Positions 11,071 through 21,656 of a stretch of DNA of 64,000 bases are shown in pieces. This stretch comes from Gonapodya prolifera JEL478 (lineage: Eukaryota; Monoblepharomycota; Monoblepharidomycetes; Monoblepharidales; Gonapodyaceae). The stretch lies in contig KQ965750.1 in NCBI GenBank assembly GCA_001574975.1, positions 124,001 through 188,000 of the forward strand, in the 5' to 3' direction. The notes under the pieces were generated by a model, which had not been told where the DNA came from, ran no database searches, and saw only the letters and a list, made by a program, of their open reading frames with translations. A program made the translations under genes and the position numbers. The stretch's first letter is position 1; each line of letters opens with the position of its first letter.

Positions 11071-11910
11071 ATGACCTCCCTGGGCCGCCACCTCTCTCTT
11101 GGACCAAACGCCCAGCCTCCAGTTCCATTCGACAATTTTGTCGTCGCCCTCTCGCCCCCGGACTGCCTCCTTATCAATTCCGTTGAATCTGGGGACGCGA
11201 ATGGCGTCGCGGTCGCACTTCGGCTCGGTGCGAATCCGAACGTTAGGAAGCGCGTGATCTTAGGCGTGAAGGTCTACAACAAAGCCGTGCGCAGAAAGAG
11301 CTGGTTCAATGGCGACGAGCAGGAGAAGGGCTTTGGGTCCAGTGAGACGCACCATAAAGCCGTGCTCGGCGAGTCCGCCTTGGTGCAGGCGATGATCCGT
11401 AATGACGTGGCAGTGGTCGACACGCTCCTTCAAGCGGGGGCCAATGTGAACGCAGAAGTCGAATGGAAGATCATCAAATCACGCCCCGTGTGGACCAAGG
11501 AAGTGTGGCGAAAGGTGCAAGAGGGCAGCTGGGACGTGTCGTACAAGTTTGAATCGGCGCTCGAGTTCGCGCTGGGCGTCGGGTGGGCTTTTGACAGGGA
11601 GGGCCACGTGTCGGGCGTCATGACGCTCAACCTGCGCAAACTCGGCGATCTGTGGATCAACGTCAGCGGCGCCATGGTGAAGCTCAAGGACCCCGTTGCA
11701 AACGAGACGTTGCGAACTGTGCGGGTGAAGAAAAACCCGGCCATCGTGCGCTTGTTGCTGGAGCACGGTGCATGGCCCTCCAAGGAGGCCGTTGCCACCG
11801 TGGCGAGGGACAAGGACCCAGATATGATCAGAGTGTTTAACGAGGTGCAGCAGAAGATACGTCGGAGCAAAATCCAGGGCAGCTCCCGGCAGAAAAGTGT
11901 TGGCTGGTAA
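11071..11910 (+). CDS. short ankyrin-repeat protein (tandem paralogue 1)
   Basis: Single exon, 279 residues, ATG in good context. Ankyrin-like helices are visible: LINSVESGDANGVAVALRL followed by GANPNVRKRV, then GESALVQAMIRNDVAVVDTL followed by GANVNAEVEW, and a final AIVRLLLEHGA. Insertions between repeats are long, so the repeats are degenerate. The next gene on the same strand starts 242 bp downstream and repeats the same order (VE-GD, G-ADPN-RKRV, GE-LALAI, AGADPN), so the two are tandem duplicates. This copy lacks the coiled coil and SH3 found in its neighbour. It is presumably a cytosolic protein-binding module; the partner is unknown. Confidence 0.75.
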   Translation: MTSLGRHLSLGPNAQPPVPFDNFVVALSPPDCLLINSVESGDANGVAVALRLGANPNVRKRVILGVKVYNKAVRRKSWFNGDEQEKGFGSSETHHKAVLGESALVQAMIRNDVAVVDTLLQAGANVNAEVEWKIIKSRPVWTKEVWRKVQEGSWDVSYKFESALEFALGVGWAFDREGHVSGVMTLNLRKLGDLWINVSGAMVKLKDPVANETLRTVRVKKNPAIVRLLLEHGAWPSKEAVATVARDKDPDMIRVFNEVQQKIRRSKIQGSSRQKSVGW

Positions 11911-12151
11911 TTGATTACTGAACGATTGTTGTGATGGACTCTGTTTGGCTATACGTGCCAGATACAGTACCGAGTTTTTGAAAGTACCATAACGTAACCT
12001 CTATTGTTGTATTGTTGCTCGCTGTTGTATATCCTCAAAGAGATGTCATCTTGTTTGGTGAAGTCCCTCTTATGCTGTGCAGACGGCAGCGGGGAACTTG
12101 GGTGCCACAAACCTTCCCAACCTTCCCTCCCCCGATACCCGCTTCCAAACC

Positions 12152-14901
12152 ATGATTCCAAACGAACGGCTCCTGGAAAACGTCGAAGCCGGGGACGTGG
12201 AGGCCATGAAAGCGTCCCTGCTGGACGGCGCGGATCCGAACCAGGCGCGAAAGCGTGTGACGATCGTCGTGCCCGTGAAGAAGCAGGCTCTGGTAAAGCC
12301 CAAGTCCGGGCTGATGCTGGGCATGGCCGAGATCATGTTCGAGGAAAAGGACGATAAGAGGCAGCTGGTTCAGATGGGTGAACCTGTCCTGGCCCTCGCT
12401 ATCCTCACCATGAGAGCAGAGGTCGTTGCGTGTTTGTTGGAGGCAGGTGAGAAAGAAGGTGGAGAGTGGCGGAGAGATGGGGGGCTCTGGCTCGGCGATG
12501 GCAGTCGGCCGATGTCAATGGGTTGTGTGGCTCGATGGCCTCTCCTTGAGCTCTTCACCCCGTCTCAACCCCCCCCCCCCCCCCGGCCAATCGTTTGCCT
12601 CCAGGCGCCGACCCCAACCTCCCCCTCGCCTGGTCGACGCCGTCGTACGATGCCTCGCAATCGCGGTGGACATTCACCCGCCACGAACTCCTCTCCTCGC
12701 TCGACCTCGCGCTATCTACAAAGGGCACGTTCAACAAACGCGGCGCCTCGGTGCGCTTCGACAACCCCCCACCACCCCCCGCGGGGGACTTGACGGACGA
12801 GATGGACCTCGTGCCGGCGTTGGACGTCGTCCAGGCGTTGCTCGAAGGAGGCGCGAGGGTGATGCGGCGGCACGTGGAGCGGGCGGCGCAGATTCAGGAG
12901 GGTGTGGATGAAGGTGGTTGGACGTTGAAGACGTCCGAGTTTGCGGAGTTGTTTGAGGGGCGGTGGGATCCGGAGAGGGAGGAGATCGAGGAGGAATCGG
13001 CACTCTTGGAAATGGAGGCGATGCCTGGCGACCACGGTCTTGATCGTGAGGTGAGTCATATCTTGCTCCTCGTGTGCTCTCGTCCTGTAGCAGTCAGTGC
13101 GTTGGGTGTACACGGCTAGTTGCTGCTTTGGCGAACAAACCCGTTTGAGGTTGTTTTCACACTTCTCGCACCTCTAACCAATTCGCCCATTATCCAGCTA
13201 CTCTCCCCAACCTCCCCCAAGCCCACCATTACCGGTCTTCTCCATCGCCCTCCCTCCCTCCCTCCTCGTCCCGATGCGGATCCCCTTGCCGGCACAGTTG
13301 TCGCTCACGGCACCCACGCTCACGCATTGGACGAAGAACGCGCGGCGTCCCGCAGGAGCTCGCTTATTGCGACCGTAGAACCCGCGTCTACGGTCCTGAG
13401 TGTTCTCGACGAACCTGAGGAACCGATATTCCCGCGACCACACCCGCTTCCTACCCACCACGAGTGGGACCGCGTGAGTCTTACCGCTGTTGCCGCAGAG
13501 ACGCCTTTGAGTGGGCAGTTTGCGGAGATCTCGTCCACGGATTTCGCTGCAGGCTTTGAGGGGGTGTTGCCAGAGGGTTCCGAGACGCCGTCGACACAAC
13601 CACCGCTCTCCGACCTCGCCGCTCTCGGCGCCGCACTTGCACGTCTAGCAGCGCTTGAACGGGAACGGGACGAATGGTATAGCGAGCGCGCTGAGCTCAG
13701 GGCCAAGCTTGAAGAGCAGGGATCGCAGCCAGGGGACGGTGCCTTGCCTGTAACGGGAGGTCACGGTGTGGAGTCCGGGAAAGAAATCGTGCCTGGTGAC
13801 TCATTGCAGGACACTGACGAACTTGACATTACGGAGCAAGCGCCCCGACTTCAGGAACTGGAGCGGGTGGACGAAGTTGCGGAAGCTGCGTCTCCGGACC
13901 CGGAGATGAAACCCAGCAGCGTCTCCGCCACCGGTGAAGTTCGTACCTCGCGGTCTTCACCCTCGCGGGGATCAGATGGGACCAAAAAGAAGCGTGGAGG
14001 AGAGTCTTCGTTGAGTAAGAAACGATCCAGCAAGGATGGAGAAGGATCGTCCAGCACCAAGCGACGATCGAGCGATGCGTCGGGGCCTTCGAAAGAACGG
14101 CTTGCGGATCTTGAGCGCACCATTGACCTGGAGCGGCGACGGGCCAACTCTGTGCAGCTAACTGTGCGACGGTTGGAAGGAGAGCTCAATGCGGAGAGAA
14201 TACGGTCGGCAGAATTGACAAGAGATGCTGAAGAGGCCAGAGCTGAAGTTGAGGTGTGGCGGGAAAAGGTTCTGGCGCTGGAGGATGAGCTCGAGCGTGC
14301 GTATCTGGAATTTGGAGATGGTCGAGAGGAAAAAGACCACGTGAATACTGTCGAACGGACGTCTAGCAAGCCTCCGGTGGTGGCGATGAATGGGGGTCTG
14401 ATGCATGGAGGTGACAATGGTTGGGAGTCAGCTCTGGATCTCAGCACGGCCCGTCTGCTTGGACCTATGTCGCAATCCACCGCGACTTTGAAGGACATGA
14501 TGAATGGACTGAAAGTCACGGGGCCTGTCAGTGTTCCTCTTGTCGCTCACAAGTCTCCTCTCCGTCGCCATGAGACTGCACCGGCGTACGTGTCTCCCGC
14601 CATCTCGGATACCAACGGCCATGTCCCAGCGATACCCCGACTTGCGCCTCCCCATTCCCTTCGTATTCTTCTCACTTGCGTCCGGTCGTTTGAGCCGCGA
14701 GAGTCGGACGAGGTAGCGCTGAATGTCGGTGATGCGGTGCTGTGTATATTTCGATTCGAGGATTCGTGGTGTGCCGGGACGAACAAAACTACTGCCCAGA
14801 GCGGGTACTTTCCGTTGCTACATGTGGGGATAAGAGGGGGGGTTGGCGGTGACAACAGAACACCGGAACGGACCCACTCTAAGAGAAGCGTAAGGTGTTG
14901 A
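12152..14901 (+). CDS. ankyrin + coiled-coil + SH3 domain protein (tandem paralogue 2)
   Basis: Exons 12152-12446, 12605-13050 and 13198-14901 join in phase and give about 814 residues. ATG 12152 (context AACC) is the first in frame. Ankyrin-like repeats fill residues 1-210 and match the upstream paralogue. Residues 248-550 are Ser/Glu-rich and disordered. A coiled coil lies around 550-630 (heptads in RLADLERTIDLERRRANSV and onward). An SH3 domain occupies about 735-792, with a CVRSFEPRESDE start, LNVGD, the DSWCAGTN block with its conserved Trp, and GYFPLLHV. The architecture fits a cytoskeletal or cortical adaptor binding proline-rich ligands. Intron 1 contains a run of about 17 cytosines, prone to replication slippage. 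Confidence 0.85.
12571..12585 (+). repeat. poly-C run inside intron 1 of the ankyrin-SH3 gene
   Basis: A run of about 17 consecutive C forms the pyrimidine tract upstream of the 3' splice site CCTCCAG at 12604. Length is uncertain because homopolymers are error-prone. Confidence 0.85.
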
Positions 14902-15559
14902 AGAAAGGGTAGGACGTTATTATTTATTTCGTCTTGTATTTTATAACCGTGTACTTGATGATAGCAAAAGAACATTGAGACATCCAAATCTTAATTTAGA
15001 TTGTCGGCCTGGTCTGCCTGGTGTTGGCAAATGCCTTCTGGTAAGCGCGATTTTAGGGTACTAGATACTCATTGAAACATGTCTACTCTGACAAGCAATG
15101 CTCTGACCTTCTGCTGAGCTCGTGTTGAAATTGTCGCAATTTTCCCCAAAGGGGATAAGATTGAGGTATGCAAGGCAGGGATGCACGCCGGATCTTGCCA
15201 GGGTCATCTTGGCCGCGAACTACCGGACCTGGATTCACCTGCGGAATCACTCACCACGCGAAAGAGGCGGACTGGCTGGCTGCAGCACGGGGACATCCTG
15301 GAGAGTCAGCTGAAGGCCGACGAAAGACGCATTTCCGGTTGGGCCCGGGCCAGCAAGCGGTGGAATTGGGGCTGGAGTGTTACCCAAACGGGGCAGAAGT
15401 ATTGAAACTGGGCGGAAGGAAGAAAGAGACGAGAGGAAACACTAATCAAAGATCAGCGTTGCCGGCAGAGGACCGTGGAATCCACAGCAAGGCGTTCCAA
15501 TATCACTGGAGGAGTGGAGACGCTGGAAAAACGAAGCTCGCTTGGCGCTCGTCAGCACC
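14902..15559. other. 658-bp intergenic region, nothing recognised
   Basis: This stretch holds the 3' UTR of the SH3 gene and the promoter of the next gene. Short open frames occur but show no protein-like composition or homology I recognise. Confidence 0.5.
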
Positions 15560-18500
15560 ATGAGTCCTGCGGAAAAAGAATACGGGATGTCTGGGACTCA
15601 CGGTGGGTGAGCGAAAAACAAAAACGTTGCTCAAGTGCAGCTCAAGACTCGCCAATTCAGATGGGCCCGCTGCGCCACTTTCTCTTTCCTCCACGTCATC
15701 TCTCGTTTCCAGCTCGGGGAGCTCATCAATCTCACCATCAACTCTCCGCTCGCCAAACCTTTCCCTTGCCTCCCTACCCTCTCGGGTCGTTGTCGTGAAG
15801 TCGGCGATTGTTGGTGCCAAGGCACCCCATCCTTCTTCTTTGCTTGATCAACTCTTCCCGCGCTCACCGGACCGCACACTCTCCCCATCTCCCGGCTCTA
15901 CTGATACATTTCAGGACTCGGCATCTCTCCTCTCATCCCATGCTCAAATCAACCCCAGTCTTGCATCTTCTTCCAACTCCACACAAAACGTCAAAAAGCA
16001 ACCGTCTCGCTCCTCTATGCGGCCTATGCCGGTGGCGTCTCCCCTCGTTCTCCCTTCCGCGCTCTCGTCGTCACAACCTGGGTCTCCCTACAACTTCCCC
16101 ACACCAACCTCTTTTGGATCCCCCGTATTTAAAATCCTCTCACACAAACTTTCCTCCCCTGCCATGGCACCTACGTCCACTCTCAACATGTCCTCGGGCT
16201 CTACACAACCTTTGACCTCGTACTCAGGTTCATCTGCCTCGTCCTCCGTCTCGTCCCAGGCTTCTGCGCCGGCAGTGGGAGGTCCTATAAGTTCTCCTGC
16301 CGCCGTCAGTACGTTCGGCTCGACTGGAGGGTATATCTCACAGTCGGGGTACGCTGGTGAGTAGAGAACAAAGTTCCTTTCGTGTGACACGGAGCGGAGG
16401 CGGAGGTCGCGAGAAGATTCCCATCCCGTGAGCGCCTTCATGGAAGTCAACATCGGAAGGATCAACAGATCACAATACGGGAGAAATTCGGAGAACAAAA
16501 AGCGGACGGATCACGAACTGTGGCGATGATGCCGTATCATTTGGAAAGGCTATCAAGTAACAGCTAACCACCCTTTCTCTCTATCCCTCCTCCCCTTTCA
16601 GCTTCCCTCTCCGCGTCTACCCCATCTCTGCCGTCTCCGATCTCTCCCCAAACCACGGCGACGTCAGCACGACCGTTACACAGTCGAGCACGGTCCCACG
16701 CGTCCTGTCGGTCCGCATCATCATCGACATCCGCCCACTCCCACCAACCCTCCACATCGTCAACAGTATCCGGCGGCGCTCTCGGTATTTCCTTGGGTGC
16801 GGGCAGGTCCTTGTCCCCACCTGCAGCTGACGAGGGGCGCATTCCTCCTTCTTCTCCGTCTCCGACACGCGCTCTATGGAGATCAGCGACAACATCCAGA
16901 GCCCCATCGCGACAATTATCTGGCTCCAGCGATCGACATTCTCGATCCTCATCGACGTCCACGTCGCTATCGCCGGGACAGTTCGCCGTCGTCTATGGGC
17001 CACCAACGCCGTCTGCGACTCCGCCCGTCGAACACGACTCCAGCGTTCGACGGGTCGTGTCACCTGAGCCGCCAGTGGGACGACGAGTTCTCTTCCCTGA
17101 CGCAGCGTCAGGGCGGGGCCGCCGCATGATTTCGCCAGAGCCAGTGACACGAGGACGCGTGTTGTCACCGGGGCCGCAATTTCCCGTGTCAGCTCCGGCG
17201 GCTGAAAAATCTGGAAGCAATACACCAGTTACGCAGGCCCGCTTGCTCGCAGCCGAGGACAATTTCGCGTTCACGGCTTCTGGAGCTGGTGGTTTCAATG
17301 GTCCCGCGACCGGTCAAGCATCGGAAGCACCTGCTGTTCATGCGATGCCAATGGAGAGACAAACAGGGCAGTTGGCTCCTCAAGGTATCCCTCAAGTTCC
17401 CCATTTACGACAAGGCGGATTCGCAATAAAAAGAGCACTGAGCCCTACTGGTGGGTCAAGGGGTGTGTCTCCGAGTCCGGCAGAAAAAAGTACGACCACT
17501 GGCGGTGGCGGGCTTACCATCCCATTCTTTGCAAGTCCTCCCAATTCGCCCCGCGTTTCAGTGTCTCTTCCCACCTCACCACCCGAGGGGGCTCAAAAGC
17601 GAGGTAGATCGACTGGATGGTTCATGCAAAACCTGGCTAGAAGAGGACGCCAGGGTGGTTCTGGGCAGCCACAGGCGCAAGGGCAGAACGGGCAGTCCGG
17701 TGTTGCAAGCGCGGCTCCTCCAACGGTGACGTTTGTAGATCCGACACAAATGGATCGATCAGTATTTGAGCTCCCAATGCAGAAAGGCGATGGAGTGGTG
17801 GCTAATAATGGGATACCGCCTGCGGCGCTTCGAGGATCTGCAACCGGTGCACCACAGATCCCCCACCCATTCCAGCGAACGACAAAGAGTCCCCCCCCCT
17901 CGGATGATCCCGATCCCGAGACACCGCTTCTCGGCGGCTGGCAGCCCAGAAGGCGGTTGGGTGCAAGGGCAAGGGGAGGAAGTGGAGGGGGCCCGGAACC
18001 AGGGTGGATCAGAGAAGCTGCGATTCCTGCAAGACCGAGACCGAGCTCAGAATTTGTCAGGATGAGTGATTGGAAAGCTGGTGATTGGATGGTGGATCGA
18101 GATATGATGGCAGGAAGTCATGGTAGCTATGACGGGGAAATCAATGAAATGGGCGGAGCCTTGTCAAAGAGCTGGGCTGCAGGCACTCTTGGTGCTGCGC
18201 TTGGTGCGGCTGTTGGAGCAGCGGAGAAGGATCGGGAAGCCTCGAGAGTTCCTGCGACTTTGGCTGAACCCATCCCGATTGCTCCCAAGGTGCAAGCAAT
18301 TCCATCTCCACTCTCCCCTATCACGGGACCACGCCGCTCTAGTTCGTCATTTAGACTTGATATTGACGAGCTTTGGCGTGTAGCGGCGGCATCAGCCAGA
18401 CCTCCCCCACCGGCGTCACCAGGGTCACCAACCAGACCTGGCTCACCATTCCTCGTCGCACTTGCCGCTCTGAGAGCTCTTGACGCTGAAAATGATGGCA

Positions 18501-21500
18501 CGGGGCGTAGAGTTCCAAGTCTTGGGAGGACAGGACGCGGAAGGGATTGGGATCGGTGGGACTCCGGCCCCAGCAGCCCAGCACCTCTTGGACGAGGGGG
18601 AATGAGAGAGTCTCCAAGCATGTGGAGCGTAAGGTCAGCATCTCTACGGATAAGATCCCAATCAACTCCGCCTAGGAATCGCCAACCTAGTGGTGCTAGT
18701 GGGACTGCAAGGTCTGCATCACCGCCACCGCGTCCTTCCGATGACTTGGATCTTGGTATTGACCCAGATCTGGCAAGAGCCGTGTTTGCCGTAGCGGCAG
18801 GGGGTAAGTTGGCCGCGACCGGGTGGGGGGATCCGTCTCCGAAACGTGGGATGAGTGGTGGAGCTCCAGGGATATCCAGAGGAAAGCTGAATCTGAGCTC
18901 GAGCTCGCTGGCAGCTGTGGCAGCGAGCACGTGGAGTGGTGCCATGTCCCCAGTCTCCCCTGCGAGTCCAGTCTTGCCCCCGCGGAATGCCAGCTTTTGG
19001 GGATCATCTCTCTTGCCGACACGAGCGCCGTACCTCGCTCCGCCACCACCTCGGTCACCACCTCCAGCACTCTCCTCCCCGACTCCACCTTCACCACCGT
19101 CCCGAAATCACGGTGGGAATGCCACTACGGGGATGATCCCAAGTCCGTCTACAGTCTCCGTAGCTTTTCCGAAAGCCCGGCCTTCGGTTGGCTGGAAGGT
19201 GGCCGGAAGTGTGATCGGAACAATGGTTGGATCGGCGAGTGGCAAAGTGGCACTTGGCGGATATTTGAGCAGTGCAACAGATGGAACCGATACGGAGAGC
19301 GGCACAGAAGGAGAATATAGGCCCTCCGGAGTTGGGACTGATAGTTGGGGAAAAGAAAACAAGAACTCTGATCCAACATTGATGGCGCGTGAGAGAGCAC
19401 GAGTGTCTCCGGACGCCGTCGTTGAGGCCTGGAAGGAAACTGCACGAAGGGCGAATGGGAGGTTTAACGTGCATAACATCGACGTGGAAACACAAATACC
19501 ACCAGAAGAGCACGGGGCAAAGGATGACGAGAGAAGTCAGTCGATTACCGTGCGACCACATTCTGAAGTAAGCGAGACGTGGTCAACGCCAATGGAGACA
19601 ACAGTCCGTGACTCTTGGAGTCAGAAAAGTGAAGGAATGCCCTTGGACGAATCTACGGCCACAAGAATAAACGAAAACGACAATTGCGGAGTTCACTCTG
19701 ATGGTGCGCTCGATTTCGAGCAATCGTATTCTCCTGTCAAAGAAGTTGCGCTGGCAAGCGACTTACAAGACGAAAACTATGAGTCATGTGAGAGTTTTTC
19801 GCGGTTGAATTTCAAGTGCAAGATTGGGATCCTTTATCAAACCACAGCTGTCGGACCAATGACGTTAAAGAATCAGACTGATTTGCAACCAGCAATTGAG
19901 GAAGTTCGAAACGACAACGAACCATCAGCTAAGGTTCCGTTTGATCCAGCGTACAGTGTGCCACCGGACAATTTCTTTTCTGAGAGTAGTGAGCTCGGCC
20001 ATGTGGAAAGTGAGAATATTGTGAGGACCATTACCTGTGATGTTGAAAAGAATGTGGCGTCTGCGAAGTTGCGCACACCTGCTTCGGATCAACAAACCGA
20101 TTTAACTGGAAAAGGACTTCCACCGTCAAATAAGTTACAATCAAAAGCTCCCACATACCTTGAACGTACACAACCTTTTCCCACGTCACCCGAATTGCAC
20201 CACCCCGTGGAACTAGAAAGCACCCCAACACCTCCGATCCGTGGTAACCGGAGCCGGCTTCGACCTGCGACTTCCGCAGCGCATGCCCGTTCTCTATCAG
20301 AATCTGCAGCAAAACCTCCTGCACCGCGAGAGCGTCGGCGACGTGAAATTCGACCCGAACAGGAAACAGGATCAACCAGCCCCGCGCAAAGGACTTTTGC
20401 AATTGTCGAAGAGGCACCCGAGTCCCCACCCAGGATGGAAGCAGAATCTCGCCCATCTATGTCGTCTGATGCAGCATTCACCTTGACACCACCAACACCG
20501 CCGCGCAGACCGGGCGGGAAGCAAGGTTTAGGCCGCAAAGTCAGTCGCGCGCTGGAGGAGGGAGACCTTGCTGCAGTATTGGCGAAGGGGTCCGCAGATA
20601 GCAACAAGCTTACCCTTCCACCATCTGTCGCTGTTGACCAAGATCCGCCACCACCAGTAGAACCGGCGCCACCGCCACCACCTGATCGCGAACTTTCCAC
20701 GGTACTACCTCTACGGGCTGGTTCACGACGATCTTCACGCGCAGGATCAATGTCACTAGCTCCAAGCGATCGCTCAACACTCTCACCCTCACCAACCTCA
20801 TCATACTCTGACCGTAGCTCACCATCGCCAACTCCTACTGATCGTTTGTCTCCAAGTCCGACAGGAAGAGCTGCAGAATCCACCGAGTTGTCTGATGGAG
20901 AACACAGGTCGGGTGGAGCGGTCGATATTGGTGACGGGCGAAAAGGGCGTCACCGAAGTGGCAGTGATCGCCGAAGGGAAGGATCTCGCAGTGGAAGGTC
21001 CCGATCTACTTCCCGCAGCCGGAGCTCTCTGGACCCAGCTGTGTCAGTTGGTGACGCTCCATTTGCACTCCGCGATTCTCGACGGGAAAGGCAAGGAAAA
21101 GAGACTTCTGTAGAGCGGAGAGATGCAGGATCAACGTCGGGCAGTGTTCGGGAAAGGTTTCGACCTCGAGTTCCTCGGGGTCATCGGGCGCTACCTGGAG
21201 CGGTAGTTTCGGATGCCGAGCATGTTCCTGCAGTCGGTCAATTGTGGCTTGAAGTACCAAAGATGCCGGTACGAAGTGCAATCCGAACTGCGAGGCCGAT
21301 ATTGAAAAAGACAAGAGGAGGTGCTGAGAGAAGGAGAACGGTATACGGTGTGGCCTTTTCTGCAACCGTTGAGGAAATCATGCCTGCAAAGAATGGCGCC
21401 TCTGGGCAACAGAACGGCGATCGACGGGTAACTTTCTTAGACAGGGTGGTTGCACATGTCGCACCAGAGTGGGACAGATGGATCCCTCCCACGAAGCGCC

Positions 21501-21604
21501 TAACAGAAGAAGAGTTTGAGGAACTGGAGGAGTACGTCGAAGAACTCCGGAGAGAATGCGAAGATGCCAGGAAATGGGCCATTGGTTGGGGATGTAGTCG
21601 ATGA
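15560..21604 (+). CDS. 1,913-residue disordered protein with PP1-docking-like C-terminus
   Basis: Exons 15560-15602, 15661-16356 and 16602-21604 join in phase. ATG 15560 sits in a strong context (CACC ATG A) and encodes MSPAEKEYGM before a 58-nt intron. Almost the whole protein is Ser/Pro/Arg-rich and disordered. The exception is the C-terminal 100 residues: RPILKKTRGG, then an RRVTF motif near residue 1855 fitting the RVxF protein-phosphatase-1 docking consensus, then VAPEWDRWIPP, and a final acidic helix (EEEFEELEEYVEELRREC). The RVxF-plus-EWDR layout resembles PP1-targeting subunits such as those of fungal polarity proteins, so a PP1-recruiting scaffold is a reasonable guess, not a demonstration. 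Confidence 0.75.
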
Positions 21605-21656
21605 TGTGATTAGATTATTAATTTTTGTGTTGTGTGCCTCGTATAATGGACGTGAA

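Noticed and set aside
12560-12600. Poly-C tract as an assembly gap marker
   Set aside because: It fits the pyrimidine tract of a normal 3' splice site, and the flanking exons join in phase.
18127-18945. 272-codon open frame on the minus strand (and similar long antisense frames at 13851-14519, 20089-20883, 31300-31824)
   Set aside because: They lie antisense to well-supported exons of high-GC Ser/Pro-rich genes, where codon bias leaves the opposite strand open. None shows protein-like domains.
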